NCBI GenBank assembly: GCA_013368375.1
Contig: JAACJP010000014.1
Coordinates: 620,001-684,000, forward strand
Source of the DNA: Tricholomella constricta
Taxonomy: Eukaryota > Basidiomycota > Agaricomycetes > Agaricales > Lyophyllaceae
Direction: 5' to 3'
DNA length: 64,000 bases
Shown here: one piece after another, positions 10,327 to 22,550 of the stretch
Numbering within the stretch: the stretch's first letter is position 1
Layout of the letters: every line of letters starts with the position of its first letter
Notes under the pieces: model-generated
What the model saw: only the letters and a program-made list of their open reading frames with translations
Databases searched by the model: none
What the model was told of the DNA's origin: nothing
Made by a program: the position numbers and the translations under genes

Positions 10327-10340
10327 TATTATAAAGCGCG
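10327..10340 (+). promoter_or_regulatory. TATA-like box of O-methyltransferase copy 1
   Basis: ATTATAAAGCGCG lies about 85 nt upstream of the start codon. The matching place in copy 2 reads TTGATATAAGGCACG (about 13447-13461), so the core promoter is duplicated but has diverged. Confidence 0.45.
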
Positions 10341-10416
10341 CGTAATTACCAAGTGAAGAACCCTTCGGACTCTCACCACCTTTCGCCAGTGATCAGTGTT
10401 TACCAGCCCCACTGTA

Positions 10417-12450
10417 ATGTCTGCTGATATCCAGCAACTCGCCGACCTCATCTCGTCCTCCGTGGCCACCCTCCTCCAGGCGTGCAGGGACAACAAAACA
10501 CCCTTCCCCGACGCCAATGCGCCAGTCTGTCCACAATCAGAGGCATTTCGCGCGGACCAGGTCGCCGCAGATGCGACAAATGCCATCGCCGCAGCTGCGA
10601 TTCAGCTCGCAGAACGCGTCTTACCTCCACACATGGCGCTCATGAACATCGTATCTGGGGTACAATTGGCACTTCATATATATTATGACGGCATAATGGC
10701 TAACAATGTTGCATTGAATGAATAGCACTTCAAAAATGCGGCATTGCGGACGGCGCTGGAGTCGAATGTCACAGAGATCCTGCGTGAGGCAGGGCCACAG
10801 GTGTGCTGCTGTAAACCCGGTCTAGTTAGGTCTACCTGTGTGCTGAAGAACAGGATTGTGTAGGGATTGCACGTCAATGAGATCGCGAAAATCTGTAATC
10901 TGGACGCCTTCAAACTTGGTGAGCCCTCGACTTTGTCGTCATTGGGAACACGACATAATGCAATCCCTTAAATTTGACCCAAGCTCACTATGATTTTCAG
11001 GTAGATTGCTTCGCATGTTGGCGCTCAACCAATGTTATAGGGAAGTTACTCCTGATGTGTTTGCTAATACGAGAATATCGTCCGTATTGGACACAGGAAA
11101 GTCCGTTGCTGAACTCTTCGCGAAGTAAGCCACCAATCCTATCGAAACACGGAATATCAACTCGATCACGATTTGTGCAGGGCCGAAGATAAGCATGAGG
11201 GAACCCCGGGTCTCGTGGCCCTTCTTGAACATTTGTACGATCTTTTATCCGGGTTGAGTCTTCACGAGCTAAGGTATATTCCTCCTACTCAGGACCGGCG
11301 ATAGCGCGAAAATGACCTCCCAACTCCTCGAAAACTTGAAGGACCCCAAGACAGCGCGCTCTGACGAACCTATACACACCCCCTTCAACCGTGCTTTCAA
11401 CGTCGATACTCCCTTTTATGTCTGGTTCGAGACTCCGGAGCAATCGTACCGCCGCCGCCGCTTCGCTATTGCCATGCATGGAATTGCGCAAATGCAGCCG
11501 CCTGATATCCTCGGTGACGGTCTGTACTTGCCCTTCCTTGTCTCCATTCAAGGTCTGCAGTAGCTTGATGTTGATGCTGGATGTGAATGCAGTCCTAGAC
11601 TGGAAGGCGCTGCCGAAGGGCGCGGTTGTGGTCGACGTCGGTGGTGGCATCGGGACGGCCTCCGTGGCGCTGGCAAGGAAGAACGAACACTTGAAGTTTA
11701 TCGTGCAGGACTTCCCGGGGGTGTGTGAAGAGGCTAAAGCTGTAAGGACATGCTTTCCGTTCCTTCTTGTGGAAGTAATACTCACCCGCCGCGTGGTGTA
11801 TAGCACTGGAGCAAAGAATTTCCAGAGGTGATCGACACAGGCAGAATTACCTTCATGCGTGAGTGGGCGTTTTTTGTGTAACAAAGACGAAATCTGATAT
11901 AATGCTGCATCACCTTATTCATGTCCATTGTCCGACAACAATAATAATCTATCTCAGCCCACAACTTCTTGACGCCACAGCCCGTCGCGAAACCTTCCGT
12001 CTTCATTCTCAAGCAGATCCTGCACAACTGGGCCGACCCCTACTCCACCAAGATCCTCAAAGCACTCCGCGCAGCCGCAGCGCCTGGAACCAAACTCATC
12101 GTCCTGGACACCATCGTCGCGTACGCCTGCCACGACCCCACCATTGACAGTGAGCTCGGCGTGGGGTACAAAGAGGCGCCAGCGCCGCTGTTGCCGAACT
12201 ATGGTGCGGCGAATGTGATGCCGTACGTCCTGGACATGGCGGTACGTCTTTTCTTTGCTGGCGATAATTGTTTTCGTGTCTCTGACGCATGGAGCGGCGG
12301 TAGATGATGATTTTGTTCAACTCGACGGAGCGCACGATTGTGCACATGGACACGCTGTTGAAGAGCACGGGGTGGAAGATCGTTGGAACGAAGCGCCATG
12401 ATCCGCCGAGCAACTTTTATGAGCCCCTCATTGCGGTGCCCATGAACTAA
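10417..12450 (+). CDS. O-methyltransferase (family 2), tandem copy 1
   Basis: Ten exons with nine short introns give about 470 residues, the usual size of fungal family 2 SAM-dependent O-methyltransferases. The first exon is 10417-10659; the last begins after the intron near 12241-12302. The N-terminal helical dimerisation region is followed by a winged-helix part (LHVNEIAKIC, LLRMLALNQCYREV, DVFANTRIS). The SAM-binding motif VVVDVGGGIGTAS is near 11630. The catalytic His is kept in LKQILHNWADPYS; the usual HDW reads HNW here. The C-terminus is complete (YEPLIAVPMN). Such enzymes methylate hydroxyls of phenolic or polyketide small molecules; the substrate cannot be told. Copy 2 (13544-15558) has the same exon plan. 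No stop or frameshift was found, so both copies look functional. Confidence 0.9.
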
Positions 12451-12616
12451 ATAACAGGTGGTGTGTGGAGGATATAAGCCTGTATTTTATAAATCTGTAA
12501 AGATGAATATTAACAACCTTGGCGGCTTATTCGTCGTACTTGGAGGAGCATACAGATACATCGTTTCGGTGGTTCACTTCGACCGGTGTACAAGCTTCAG
12601 AAACAAGGGGGCCAGT

Positions 12617-15600
12617 GTCAGAACTCACCGCGTCGGGAGTTTATATTCAGTGCGTTAAGTATGTAATAGGATGAAGCGCCACAGCTGTGGTTACAGGGGT
12701 ACTTCCTTTGTCCTGATGATCAAAGTGGCCAGTGTCAATGGTCCAATATTGTGATATCATGCGTTTATTTACGTTGAGGATGCTTGAGATAATTGTTCGG
12801 TCGGCGTCGGACAGGCAACCGAGGCCGCATTACCGTTCGCAGCAGGGTAAGAGCCCTCTCAATCCTCCTTTTTTTCTTGCCCTTTCCATCCTCTGTCATC
12901 TTCTTTCCATCCTCTGTCATCTTCTATCGAGCACATCGCAACCAGAGATCCCAGACTTATTGGATGCTCCCAAAATTCGAATTTTAGATCAGGAAGTACA
13001 GGAAAGTATTTGCCTCCCTCCGGTTCCTGGGGCCGCTTCGCGGGTAATTTGTATTTCATTGGCAGTTTTCTGTTATCTGAAGCCTTCGAAGAACGACATC
13101 GTGATCAGATTTAGAAGCATACCTGATATTTGCAACGAGGTGCAACCACAACTTCAAATGCACGACGATACTTGCCGCGCGAAATCTCTTTGTCCCGGTC
13201 GTTCCTCTGCTACTGCTTGAAGACACAACGACTAGTTTCCCAGCAATCGTTATCTCCGAGTCCTCCTGAGCCTGCAGGTCTGAACCAAGTGATGAGTTCA
13301 TCGACCCTGATTTGCGACCCATTCGCTGTTAGATTCGTCACAGGATCACTGATCAGGACGGGAAAGACTATAGCCAAACTATAGCTAAATAGGCATTCCC
13401 TGATGGTCACTGTCCAGGTGTCTGGCCATTTCTCATCCGAGTCGCACTTGATATAAGGCACGCGCTATTGCCAAGTCAAAAATTCCTTCAAATCTCAGGC
13501 TCACCACTTTTACCAGTAATCAGTGACGACCAGCCCCAGCGTAATGCCTGCAGCTGATATCCAGCAACTCGCCGACCTTATCTCGTCCTCCGTGGCCGCC
13601 CTCCTTCAGGCGTGCAGGGACAACAATACACCCTTCCCCGAAGCCAACGCGCCGTTCTCTCCACAATCAGAGGCATTCCGTGCGGACCAAGCCGCCGCAG
13701 ATGCGACAAATGTCATCGCTGCAGCTGCGATTCAGCTCGCAGAGCGTGTCTTGCCCCCACACATGGCGCTCATGAACATCGTATCTGGGGTACGCCAAGC
13801 ACGCCAGGCGCTTCATATATATTATAATGGCATAATGGCTAACAATGTTGCATTGAATGAACAGCACTTCAAAAATGCGGCATTGCGGACGGCGCTGGAG
13901 CTGAATGTCACAGAGATCCTGCGTGAGGCAGGGCCACAGGTGTGTTGTCGTAACCTAGTGTTGTTAATTTTATTTGTGTACTGGAGAAAATGTTTGTGTA
14001 GGGATTGCACGTCAAGGAGATCGCGAAAATATGTGATGTAGACGCCTCCAAACTCGGTGAGCCGTTGACTTTGTCGTCATTGGGAACCCGACATAATGCA
14101 ATTTGCCCCAAGCTCACTATGATTTCTAGGTAGATTGCTTCGCATCCTAGCGCTCAACCAGTGCTATAGGGAAGTTACTCCCGATGTGTTTGCCAACACG
14201 AGAATATCGTCCGTGATGGACACTGGCAAGTCCGTTGCTGAACTCTTCGCGAAGTAAGCCACCAATCCTATCGAAGCACGAAATATTCACTCGATCACGT
14301 TTTATACAGGCCCGAAGATAAGCATGAGAAAACCCCGGGTCTCGTGGCCCTTCTTGAACATTTGTACGTTCTCTTTTCCGTGTTGGGTCCTCACGAGCTA
14401 TACTTTACTTTTCCTACTCAGAATCGGCGATGGCGCGAAATTCAGCTCCCAACTCCTCGAGAACCTCAAGGACCCCAAGACAGCGCGCTCTGACGAACCC
14501 ATACACGCCCCCTTCAACCGTGCTTTCAATGTCGATACCCCCCTCTGGGAATGGTTCGAGACTCCGGAGCAATCGTACCGCCGCCGTCGCTTCGCTATCG
14601 GCATGCATGGAATTGCGCAAATGCAGCCGCCTGACATCCTCGATGACGGTCCGTGCTTCTACTTCCTCATCTTCACCCAAGATCTGCAGTAGCTTGATTT
14701 TGATACTGGATGTGGGTTAGTCCTGGACTGGCAGACGCTGCCGAAGGGCGCGGTTGTGGTCGATGTCGGCGGTGGCATCGGGACGTCTTCAGTGGCGCTA
14801 GCAAGGAAGAACGAACACTTGAAGTTTATCGTGCAGGACTTCCCGGCGGTGTGTGAAGAGGCTAAGACTGTAAGGATATGCTCTTCGTTCCTCATGCAAG
14901 TGTGATACTTACTCGCCGCATGGTGTATAGCACTGGAGCAAGGAATATCCAGAGGTGATCGACACAGGCAGGATTACCTTCATGCGTGAGTTGCTTTTTG
15001 TGTATAACTAATGATACAATATGCATCTCCTCATTCTTGTTCAACAACGGCAACAACCTACTTCAGACCACGATTTCTTCACACCGCAACCCGTCGCAAA
15101 CGCCTCCGTATTCCTTCTCAAGCAGATCCTGCACGACTGGGCCGACCCCTACTCCATCAAGATCCTCAAAGCACTCCGCGCAGCCGCAACGCCTGACACC
15201 AAACTCATCGTCTTGGACAATATCGTCGCGTACGCCTGCCACGACCCCACCGTTGATAGTGAGCTCGGCGTGGGGTATACAGAAGCGCCGACGCCGCTGC
15301 TGGCGAATTATGGTGCGGCGAATGTGATGCCGTACGTCCTGGACCTTGGGGTACGTCGCTTTTTGCTGGGTGATATTTGTTTCGTGTCTTTGACGTATGG
15401 AGCGGCGGTAGATGATGATTTGGCTCAACTCGACGGAGCGCACGATTGGGCACCTGGACACGCTGTTGAAGAGCACGGGGTGGAAGATCATTGGAACGAA
15501 GCGCCATGATCCGCCGAGCAACTTTTATGAGCCCCTCATTGCGGTGCCCATGAACTAGGTAACGTGGTGTGTGGAGGATACAAGCCTGTACTTAGGCTTC

Positions 15601-15745
15601 ATACTAGTATCCACATGAAAAACTATCTGTAAAGATGAATGTTTACAACCTTGGCACCTTATTCGTCGTACTTGGAGGACCATACAGATACATCGCTTCG
15701 GTGGTTCACTTCGACCGGTGATCGAGTTTAGAAAACAAGGACGAC
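12617..15745 (+). repeat. Tandem duplication, unit 2
   Basis: Direct repeat of 9238-12616, same orientation. It starts in the sequence around AACTCACCGCG near 12621 and ends near GTGTCTCCGGGG, which resembles the junction at the end of unit 1. It lacks the fold-back segment present in unit 1. Confidence 0.85.
13544..15558 (+). CDS. O-methyltransferase (family 2), tandem copy 2
   Basis: Exons 13544-13789, 13865-13939, 14002-14056, 14130-14253, 14310-14363, 14422-14648, 14721-14869, 14931-14985, 15067-15350 and 15412-15558 total 1416 nt, or 471 residues plus stop. All introns are GT-AG and 50-80 nt. Features match copy 1: winged-helix N-terminal region, the SAM motif VVVDVGGGIGTSS and the catalytic-His motif LKQILHDWADPYS. 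Unlike copy 1, it keeps the standard HDW and starts MPAADIQQ rather than MSADIQQ. Differences between the copies are scattered substitutions with reading frame preserved, which fits a recent duplication with both genes maintained. The role is predicted methylation of a small phenolic or polyketide-type molecule. No polyketide synthase or other backbone enzyme is adjacent. Confidence 0.92.
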
Positions 15746-17549
15746 GGTGTCTCCGGGGCACGTAGCGAGCATAACGCACCTATGAAACCGTGTGTCCACC
15801 TATTTGTGTATGATGTTCCAATCGCTCACACGCATAGTGCGCACATGCGTCGGACTCAATTGAATTATGCGAATATCATGATCAGATGCTCTCCATCATT
15901 CCAGGTGCACCCGAGTGGCGAGACTAGGCGACTCACGCGATCTGTGCAACGTGTTGTACCGCTTTCAATTCCACCTATTCTGGTGTTGTTCCGGCAGGGT
16001 GGTCTCGGGGAAATAGTTTTGAACAGACATCCATGAGGAAGGGATGGAGAGGTCTATCGAGCGTCGACATGATGACTCCACCTTGACATCCTGAATTTGG
16101 GGTGGCCTCCGGCGGAATCGGTTCAAGCGCACCCGCACCGCATCGCTCTCGAGAGCTCGACATTCAGATCCAGAGCGGGGTCCTAAACTGATGTCGATGG
16201 CAATGAGGGTACGTTTGATCTGCTTCTGAACTTGAAACAAAGAAGTACTGGAGAAGAGTTTGAAATTGTATGGTAGAGTCGAGTGGGACTTCCGAATCGA
16301 TGGTATTGGCGATGGCGATGGCGATGGTGATTGGCAAGCGATGATAAGTCTTCGAGAAAGGGTTTGAAGACCAACACGCACAGCGTCCCGGGTTGATGGA
16401 TACGATGGCGTGATAGATCCGATACAGCCGAAGACGAAGGCGTACACCAAGGATCGACCATAGATGGGCCATGTTTCTTTCTAAAGAAAAAACATCCACA
16501 GGGTTTTAATTTTGTGCGCTTGATTGTTCGCATGCTAGTTGTATTGCGTGAGACGTTAGAACGAAACCGAGGTTCAAAGTATCAACCAGAGTTGTCAGAG
16601 TTGCGCCAAGGCAAGCCAGAATATCAGAATATATTCGCCCATAATGTACAAGCCCACAGTGTATAAGCCGGGGATTATGACATCGAAGAATGAACAGAGA
16701 AGCACGAAGTCGGCATTAAGTAAAGGTCCGCTAGTTTGCAGGACTGACAATTGGAAATTCCATCGCCACACTTCGTCTGCGTCGGACAGAAATTTCGACA
16801 TAGATCATGTTGGGGACCAGTGGAGGGAAAAGAGGCGCCTGTGAAGAAAGTCGCTGTGCGACCCGATTTATTGTTGACCCTCCCATTCAGCAAGGTACCA
16901 AAGTCGTCCGAAGTGTCAAAGAAAACACGACCGCAGCTGAGACAAACGATTTTGCACAAGAGAGTTCACAGTTCGAATTTGTCAGTCTAATGCACTCCTC
17001 CTCCTCCTCCTCCTCCTCCTCCGAGAACAAGGCACGGAAACAGTGGTTAAGTATATCTTACCGCAGAGCACGAGGAGAAACCCTGCGAAAAAATCATGAG
17101 ATCACTGGCAATCCTTGGGAAAAAAATTCTTGTCCCCTTGTCCCCTGGTGGCAACTGCCGGATCTCCGCCTCACCCGAGTCTCCATGATGTGGTCTTCTA
17201 AGTATACGATCCTATGGTTTGTTATATTATTGTGATCCTTCTGTTTCGTGCGTCTACGAAGACGAGGACATTCTTTCGCACGCCATCTCGAGGAGAGGAA
17301 GCAAAGTTTAAACAGCGCGCTGCATACGCCAGATCTGTTGAGACTTTGCCGCATCTTTTGCTAATCCCAAAGGATTTAATGTTGTCACAGATTGCAATTT
17401 GTTCAGGGCTGACACGCCCCAGGTGCGATCATGCATCTCTGTGCGGAATCTATATACAGCTTGTTCGCCGCACCGTCGGCCTCCCATTTACTCGCCATCC
17501 CCCACCATCCTTTCCCGTCGTGCAGCAGCAGCAAGAGCGAAGTTGAACG
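15746..17549. other. Intergenic, no gene recognised
   Basis: Only short or composition-driven frames. A GATGGC-rich stretch lies near 16300-16330 and a (CTC)n microsatellite at 16995-17022. The last few hundred bases should hold the promoter of the DUF6534 gene. Confidence 0.55.
16995..17022. repeat. (CTC)n microsatellite
   Basis: A perfect trinucleotide run of about nine units in non-coding sequence. Confidence 0.9.
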
Positions 17550-19332
17550 ATGGACCCGACATCGCAGGCGCCGCCGCCGCAGATCCCGGCTAACATTGCT
17601 TCAATGTGAGTACTTTGATACCTTTCATTCCTTTTCGCTCCTCTAAGCAGGAAACTTTCGTAGAGCGGGACCACCGGTGAGCATTCATGCAACCTTAATC
17701 GCATTGTTACAGGTCGATGTGATATTATGTGCCTCTCCAGCTAATAGGGATCATGCTCAACTGGTTCCTGTATGGAATTCTGGTCATGCAGACCTGTAAG
17801 CTAAGGTTACCAATCGCCTCTCATCCCTCTAACCCCTGCTCCTGGCAGATGTATACTACCAGTGTTTCTCGGAAGATAGATTCAAGATCAAAGTTCTGGG
17901 TGAGTTCTTCCCAACGAACCTTTGACCATTTATGCTTGACTCACACTTTCTCTTATTGTTCTAGTCTATGGTATCTTCTGTCTAGATACTGTGCAGTCGG
18001 TGCTGGGGACCGCGGACGCGTTCCACTGGTTCGCGAAGGGATTCGGTAATATGGTCATGCTCTCGGACCCGTACATTTCTGCTTTCGATGCACCGATCTT
18101 GGACGGCATCATCGCGTTTATCGTACAGACCTTCTTCTGCTGGCGTATATATGTCCTGCAGAAGTCGTGGTTTTTTTCGGGACTAGTCTTTTTTGTGAGT
18201 CTCTTCTGATATCTTTGTGATACTTCTATTGACGAGATGTGTTCCCAGGTTGCGGTGACTGGCTTTGCAGGAGCACTGGCCACGGGCGTCTCAGTAGGTC
18301 TTCCACGACTGATTGCGGATCCGTCCGTTGAATTAGCCGTCTGAGTAGGCATTCCAACTTGGAAATCTGCAACTCCTTAATACCCTCAAGTGGCAACTTT
18401 GCGTAAGCCCTCTCTCTATATTATGATGGAACTTTTGGTGAATTCATCCTTCCATAAGCTCTGGCTCGCCGGCAATGCCCTCGCTGATACTTTAATCGCC
18501 GGTATCATGACTTTTATGGTAATCCTGCTCCATTTTCCTCGCATCGCAGGCCCATTCTCACTGGCCACCGTTATCGCAGCTGTTGCGCTCAAGGACTCGC
18601 GAGCACCAGCAAACGGATAGCATCTTGGTACGCCTTGTGCGTCTCACGGTCGAGACAAACAGCGTGACGGGTGCGTCCACGCTAACAAACGCCTCTCCCT
18701 TCCTCGCTGACCCATCACAATCCCTTAGCATCGGTCGCGATCGCTGTGCTGGTTTGCCTTCTCGCCATCCCAGTAAGCACTCAACTTCTCTCAATCTATT
18801 CCAACAACTTACCACCAACTGCGCAGGAGAATCCAAGTATCTCCATGGCACCGTGAGTCCCCTCATTCATTCTCGCCTCACGATGAACTTCCATTTAGGA
18901 TATCCCAACAGCGCCTACGCCCTCGGGAAACTGTAAGTCTTAGCCTGCTGATCCTTTACTCTCGCTCACAAGTCATTCGAACAGATATTCCAACACTCTC
19001 CTCGCGGTGTTCAACAACCGCGTCTACATGTCCTCCAAGGGATTATACGCGCGCTCCACCGCGTCTATGTCAACCGGCATCGACCTTAAATTCCGGAACC
19101 CTTCAACATCGCAGGGCCAGACTACGCGCACACAGCTGGACACGCATAAGGAGCCGTACCGGATCGAGGTGTTCCGCGAGACAGAGGTCACAAACGATTT
19201 GGGGCTGAAGGACTTCGGGGGGGTACGTCTGTTTTTTGGTCGAGTTGCTGATGGATATCGACTTATATATAATAGAAGCGGATGTCAACTCCGACTCGCG
19301 AGGAACTTGACCACCGTGCTCACGCTGTTTAA
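17550..19332 (+). CDS. DUF6534-type seven-transmembrane protein
   Basis: Many short exons. The first, 17550-17605, encodes MDPTSQAPPPQIPANIAS. It is followed by a 13-nt micro-exon (17664-17676, giving AGPP) and an exon from 17741 (LIGIMLNWFLYGILVMQT). Hydrophobic helices follow in order: LVYGIFCLDTVQSVL, DGIIAFIVQTFFCWRIYVL, GLVFFVAVTGFAGAL, LWLAGNALADTLIAGIMTFM, SVAIAVLVCLLAI and YALGKLYSNTLLAVFNNR. The region from DTLIAGIMTF to LLAVFNNR is the DUF6534 domain found in large Agaricomycete families. A cytosolic polar tail (residues after MSSKGLYARS) ends REELDHRAHAV. The function of the family is unknown; its topology resembles a receptor. No damage was seen. Confidence 0.88.
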
Positions 19333-21537
19333 TGTCGCTTAGGTATCGCAGAGAATCGGGTCTATATACGATAGAAGAATGGCGAATGTTGTTGTATTAA
19401 ACCAAAACCTTCGCACTGTTAGGGTATGTCATCATGTCATGAAATGTATCTATATACATGCGATCTACTGGGCGCGAGACAGCGACGATCGTTAATTTCC
19501 CAGAGACACGCCGGGGATGTGAGGTGCAAAGCTGCCTGTAAGTTTCATAACGGCAAACTGCGAAGTGGCGCAGGCTAACCCAGCTGCAACGACGTGTGAG
19601 GATGGACAACGCCGACGCCAGGGCTTTGCAGCTGTCATAACTTAGCATGGTGGCCGAGTCGGGGAGGTTCGGATGACACTGATGGTAGGGCTTTGGGGAT
19701 CCTGAACCGCGTGACATTATAAGATTAGGTGTAATACGCAGGGTAGAGAGCTGGTCAGATTTTTAAATTGCCAGCGGGTACTATGTAAGGATGCGTGGAC
19801 GTATGGATGATTGCGACTGCAAGTTCACCGCCATCAACGGCAGCTGCGAAAACACGCGATGTTCATTGACACTCACGCCAAGGCCGACGAGCCCAACTTG
19901 AACACAACGCTACTTACTCCCATAACTTTCAAGCTAATCGACTAGGGTCCTGTGAAATCTCGCCATGAGCCCAGGTTGGGTACCATTTCTGATGGGATGC
20001 GGCCAACCAGCTAGGGAATGTCCTCACGCAAACTCAACCCTTTTCATCTTGTTCTTCGGAAACCCCTGCGCGCGGACACGCGACCTTGGACTTGTATATG
20101 CCCAGGCCACTTGTTTCTATGTGCTGTACCCCCATCGAAGCCATTCACCATCGTTTGGTCCTCTCTTTCGTCTTGGTTTGTATTGCTGGCTTGCACTTAC
20201 AATGTCCTTCATCGTTCCGGTGGGGTATTCGTGACCTGGCGTTAGATCACCTGGTGGCTCGTTTGTCTCGGGGCCAGCTTGGACTCAATATCTAACAAAC
20301 CTTACTTATTGCTGGCACTTTTGACCCTATTCTCAGTGACGAGGACTCCCCAGCGTTGGACCATGGACGGCTTGGAGACAGTGAAATTCACTTACCGGGA
20401 TGAGCCGCGTTCGAAACGAAGAAGGCTATTCCTGCTTTACTTTCATCCTCGCGCTTTGTCTGGCTGGCCATAAGTTCAACTGCCCTCCACTGTAGTCATA
20501 CGTCATTCCGGTGGGGTATTGATATGTAAATTGCCACGTCCGTGCGCACAACGCGATAACGGAAATTGTGCTTGGATGTCCATTAAAATTCGGGATCAGG
20601 CAGTTAGCCTTTCACACAGGCCAATTTCTTTTGTTTCTCCTCTTGGTTAGCGTGCGTGTACTGGTGCTTCCGATGCTGCCTCATTGGCATTGACCTCGAA
20701 ATTGTGTATGTATATGTGCACGTTTGTCGTAATTCAGTGTCCGAGTGACTGATTAACGAACACTCAAGCTTCTACAGACACCCCATGGTATGCTGGTGGC
20801 CACATGAACGGACAATTCAGTGTAGCGGCGCTAGCTCCGGGTGCAGTGCTCAGAGGTCTAGATCGCACATTTCCTTCAACGACTCCTGCCTACATTGCCC
20901 TGAACCATCGTCACGCTGTACTCGATAACGATGGCGACCTGACGATGTTGTCCTCGATCTCTCTCCCACGCGCTCCGACAACCAAAGCCACAAGCTCCTC
21001 AAAAATGAGACCGCCGATTTCGCTAATACATAAATCTCCAGTGCATGCCGAGGTCGACTTGGCAACGATCGACCCGCCCGGTGTGAGAACGCGCAAACCG
21101 CTCTTCCGATGGCGTTGTCGGGCGACCTGGCTTGAGCGGCATGGACGATGGCTTCATAAAGGTGATGAGAACAGGATGAGAATGTCCAATGTTGGAAGGG
21201 GAGGTCTGTCCGTGTGGGTCATCGTTGACTGTGCAGCATGAGGACAGAGAAGGAGGCTTGTTGGCATTGGTGTTGGTGTGATCCCCTGGAGCTCCATTAA
21301 AGCCATTTACCAGACACTCCGAGTCGATGTTCTCGCATTCGGTGCTCTTGCAGCAGATCTACATGCCTGAAGGATGATTGATTGAGTTGTCTGATAATTC
21401 ACCAAGGGCGAAGTCTCTACGAGGGGATTTGAGGGGTCGAATGGATAGTATTAAATTAGGCATATGGAGGGAAATACAAAAAGGCCTAGAAAGTTGGAGA
21501 CAGTTACCATTCTAATTCCTAAATACTTGCAGCGCGA
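19333..21537. other. Intergenic, no gene recognised
   Basis: Several short frames on both strands, none with recognisable domains or convincing splice structure. A minus-strand frame at 20911-21096 has a hydrophobic stretch but no family resemblance. Confidence 0.5.
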
Positions 21538-21545
21538 ACTTTTCC

Positions 21546-22034
21546 AGGACCCCGGCTTACTCTATATGAGCTCTCATGACAAAATCCCCGAAAAAGGGCA
21601 CTTTTTCGACATGATGTACGATGCAAATCCCCGAATTTCGGGGAAATTTTGAAAAATGTCTGATGCCAGACCGCCCCGAATAGGTCACCCGACTGCCAAT
21701 GTATGGTACTTTTGGCCCCGAATCGGGGGGAGAAAAAATTTCAGATGCGAGCTAGCTTGCGAGTTCACGACGAGGGATATTTTGTAGAGAATGCGCTGCC
21801 AATTTTCATTTTGCGTAGGCGTGGTTGTGTGGTGCCGTCGAGGCCATTCTGGCCAGTTCTGGATTTTTTGGTAATTTTCATCTGATGTATGATGCAAATC
21901 CCCCCCGAAAATAGAGTTCCTGCCAAGGGGTCCGATGGAAAACCCCGAAAATGGCTTCGAACGGTCAAAATGGCCACCTCCGAATCTGCCCAAATTTTTT
22001 GCATGAGAGCTCATATAGAGTAAGCCGGGGTCCT
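21546..22034. mobile_element. Non-autonomous hAT-like DNA transposon (MITE)
   Basis: Perfect 33-bp terminal inverted repeats lie at 21546-21578 and 22002-22034, starting AGGACCCCGGCTTACTC. They are flanked by ACTTTTCC (21538-21545) and ACTTTTCT (22035-22042), a 7-of-8 match, as expected for the 8-bp target duplication of hAT elements. The 489-bp interior has no coding capacity but carries CCCCGAAA-type repeats in both orientations. The superfamily assignment rests on the 8-bp duplication alone. Confidence 0.75.
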
Positions 22035-22550
22035 ACTTTTCTGGACACGACCTACGCGTTTGATCCCGTGACCGTAACTTCTTCACCGACTCCGAGAGCT
22101 CATGAGTCCACCGACCGCTCGATACTTGTCCCAGTGCTCACTACTTCTCCACGTCGAGAGGCACGTCGAGCGCATCGTCTGTCACTACGATTCTCTTCAC
22201 TGCTTCAACGGCGCAATTTGCATCGCTATAAGTGATTCTAGGGTGCAGCACACACATACACTGACTCGAATGCCACGACTTGACTCGAGCAAGTTCAAAG
22301 GTTCCTCTAGAATCTATGATATTTGAGTTCACGACATCCAATCTTCTACAGAAGTCCAAGCTTCGGTGCGTCTCTGGTTGACACTCACGAAAAATTGTTC
22401 ATTTTGATTGATGTTACAGATATATGACAGATGGATAAAAAATGCAGACGTAACCTAGAGGACGAAGGGACTAAGTATTAGAGATCTATTGAACCGATAT
22501 AATGAACTGTAGGAAATGGCTCCTATCTTCATCGTAAGCGACTACTTGAC

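Larger units (their letters stand above)
9238..12616 (+). repeat. Tandem duplication, unit 1
   Basis: This block, with an O-methyltransferase gene and its flanks, is repeated directly in 12617-15745. Both the upstream parts (for example near 9343 and 12713) and the coding parts match closely. The offset is about 3370 bp at the left end but 3127 bp at the start codons, because unit 1 carries about 245 extra bases around a fold-back sequence at 9638-9845. Exact ends are approximate. Confidence 0.85.

Noticed and set aside
15965..16450. 161-codon minus-strand frame
   Set aside because: No recognisable domain, low-complexity Ser/Pro stretch and no supporting splice context.
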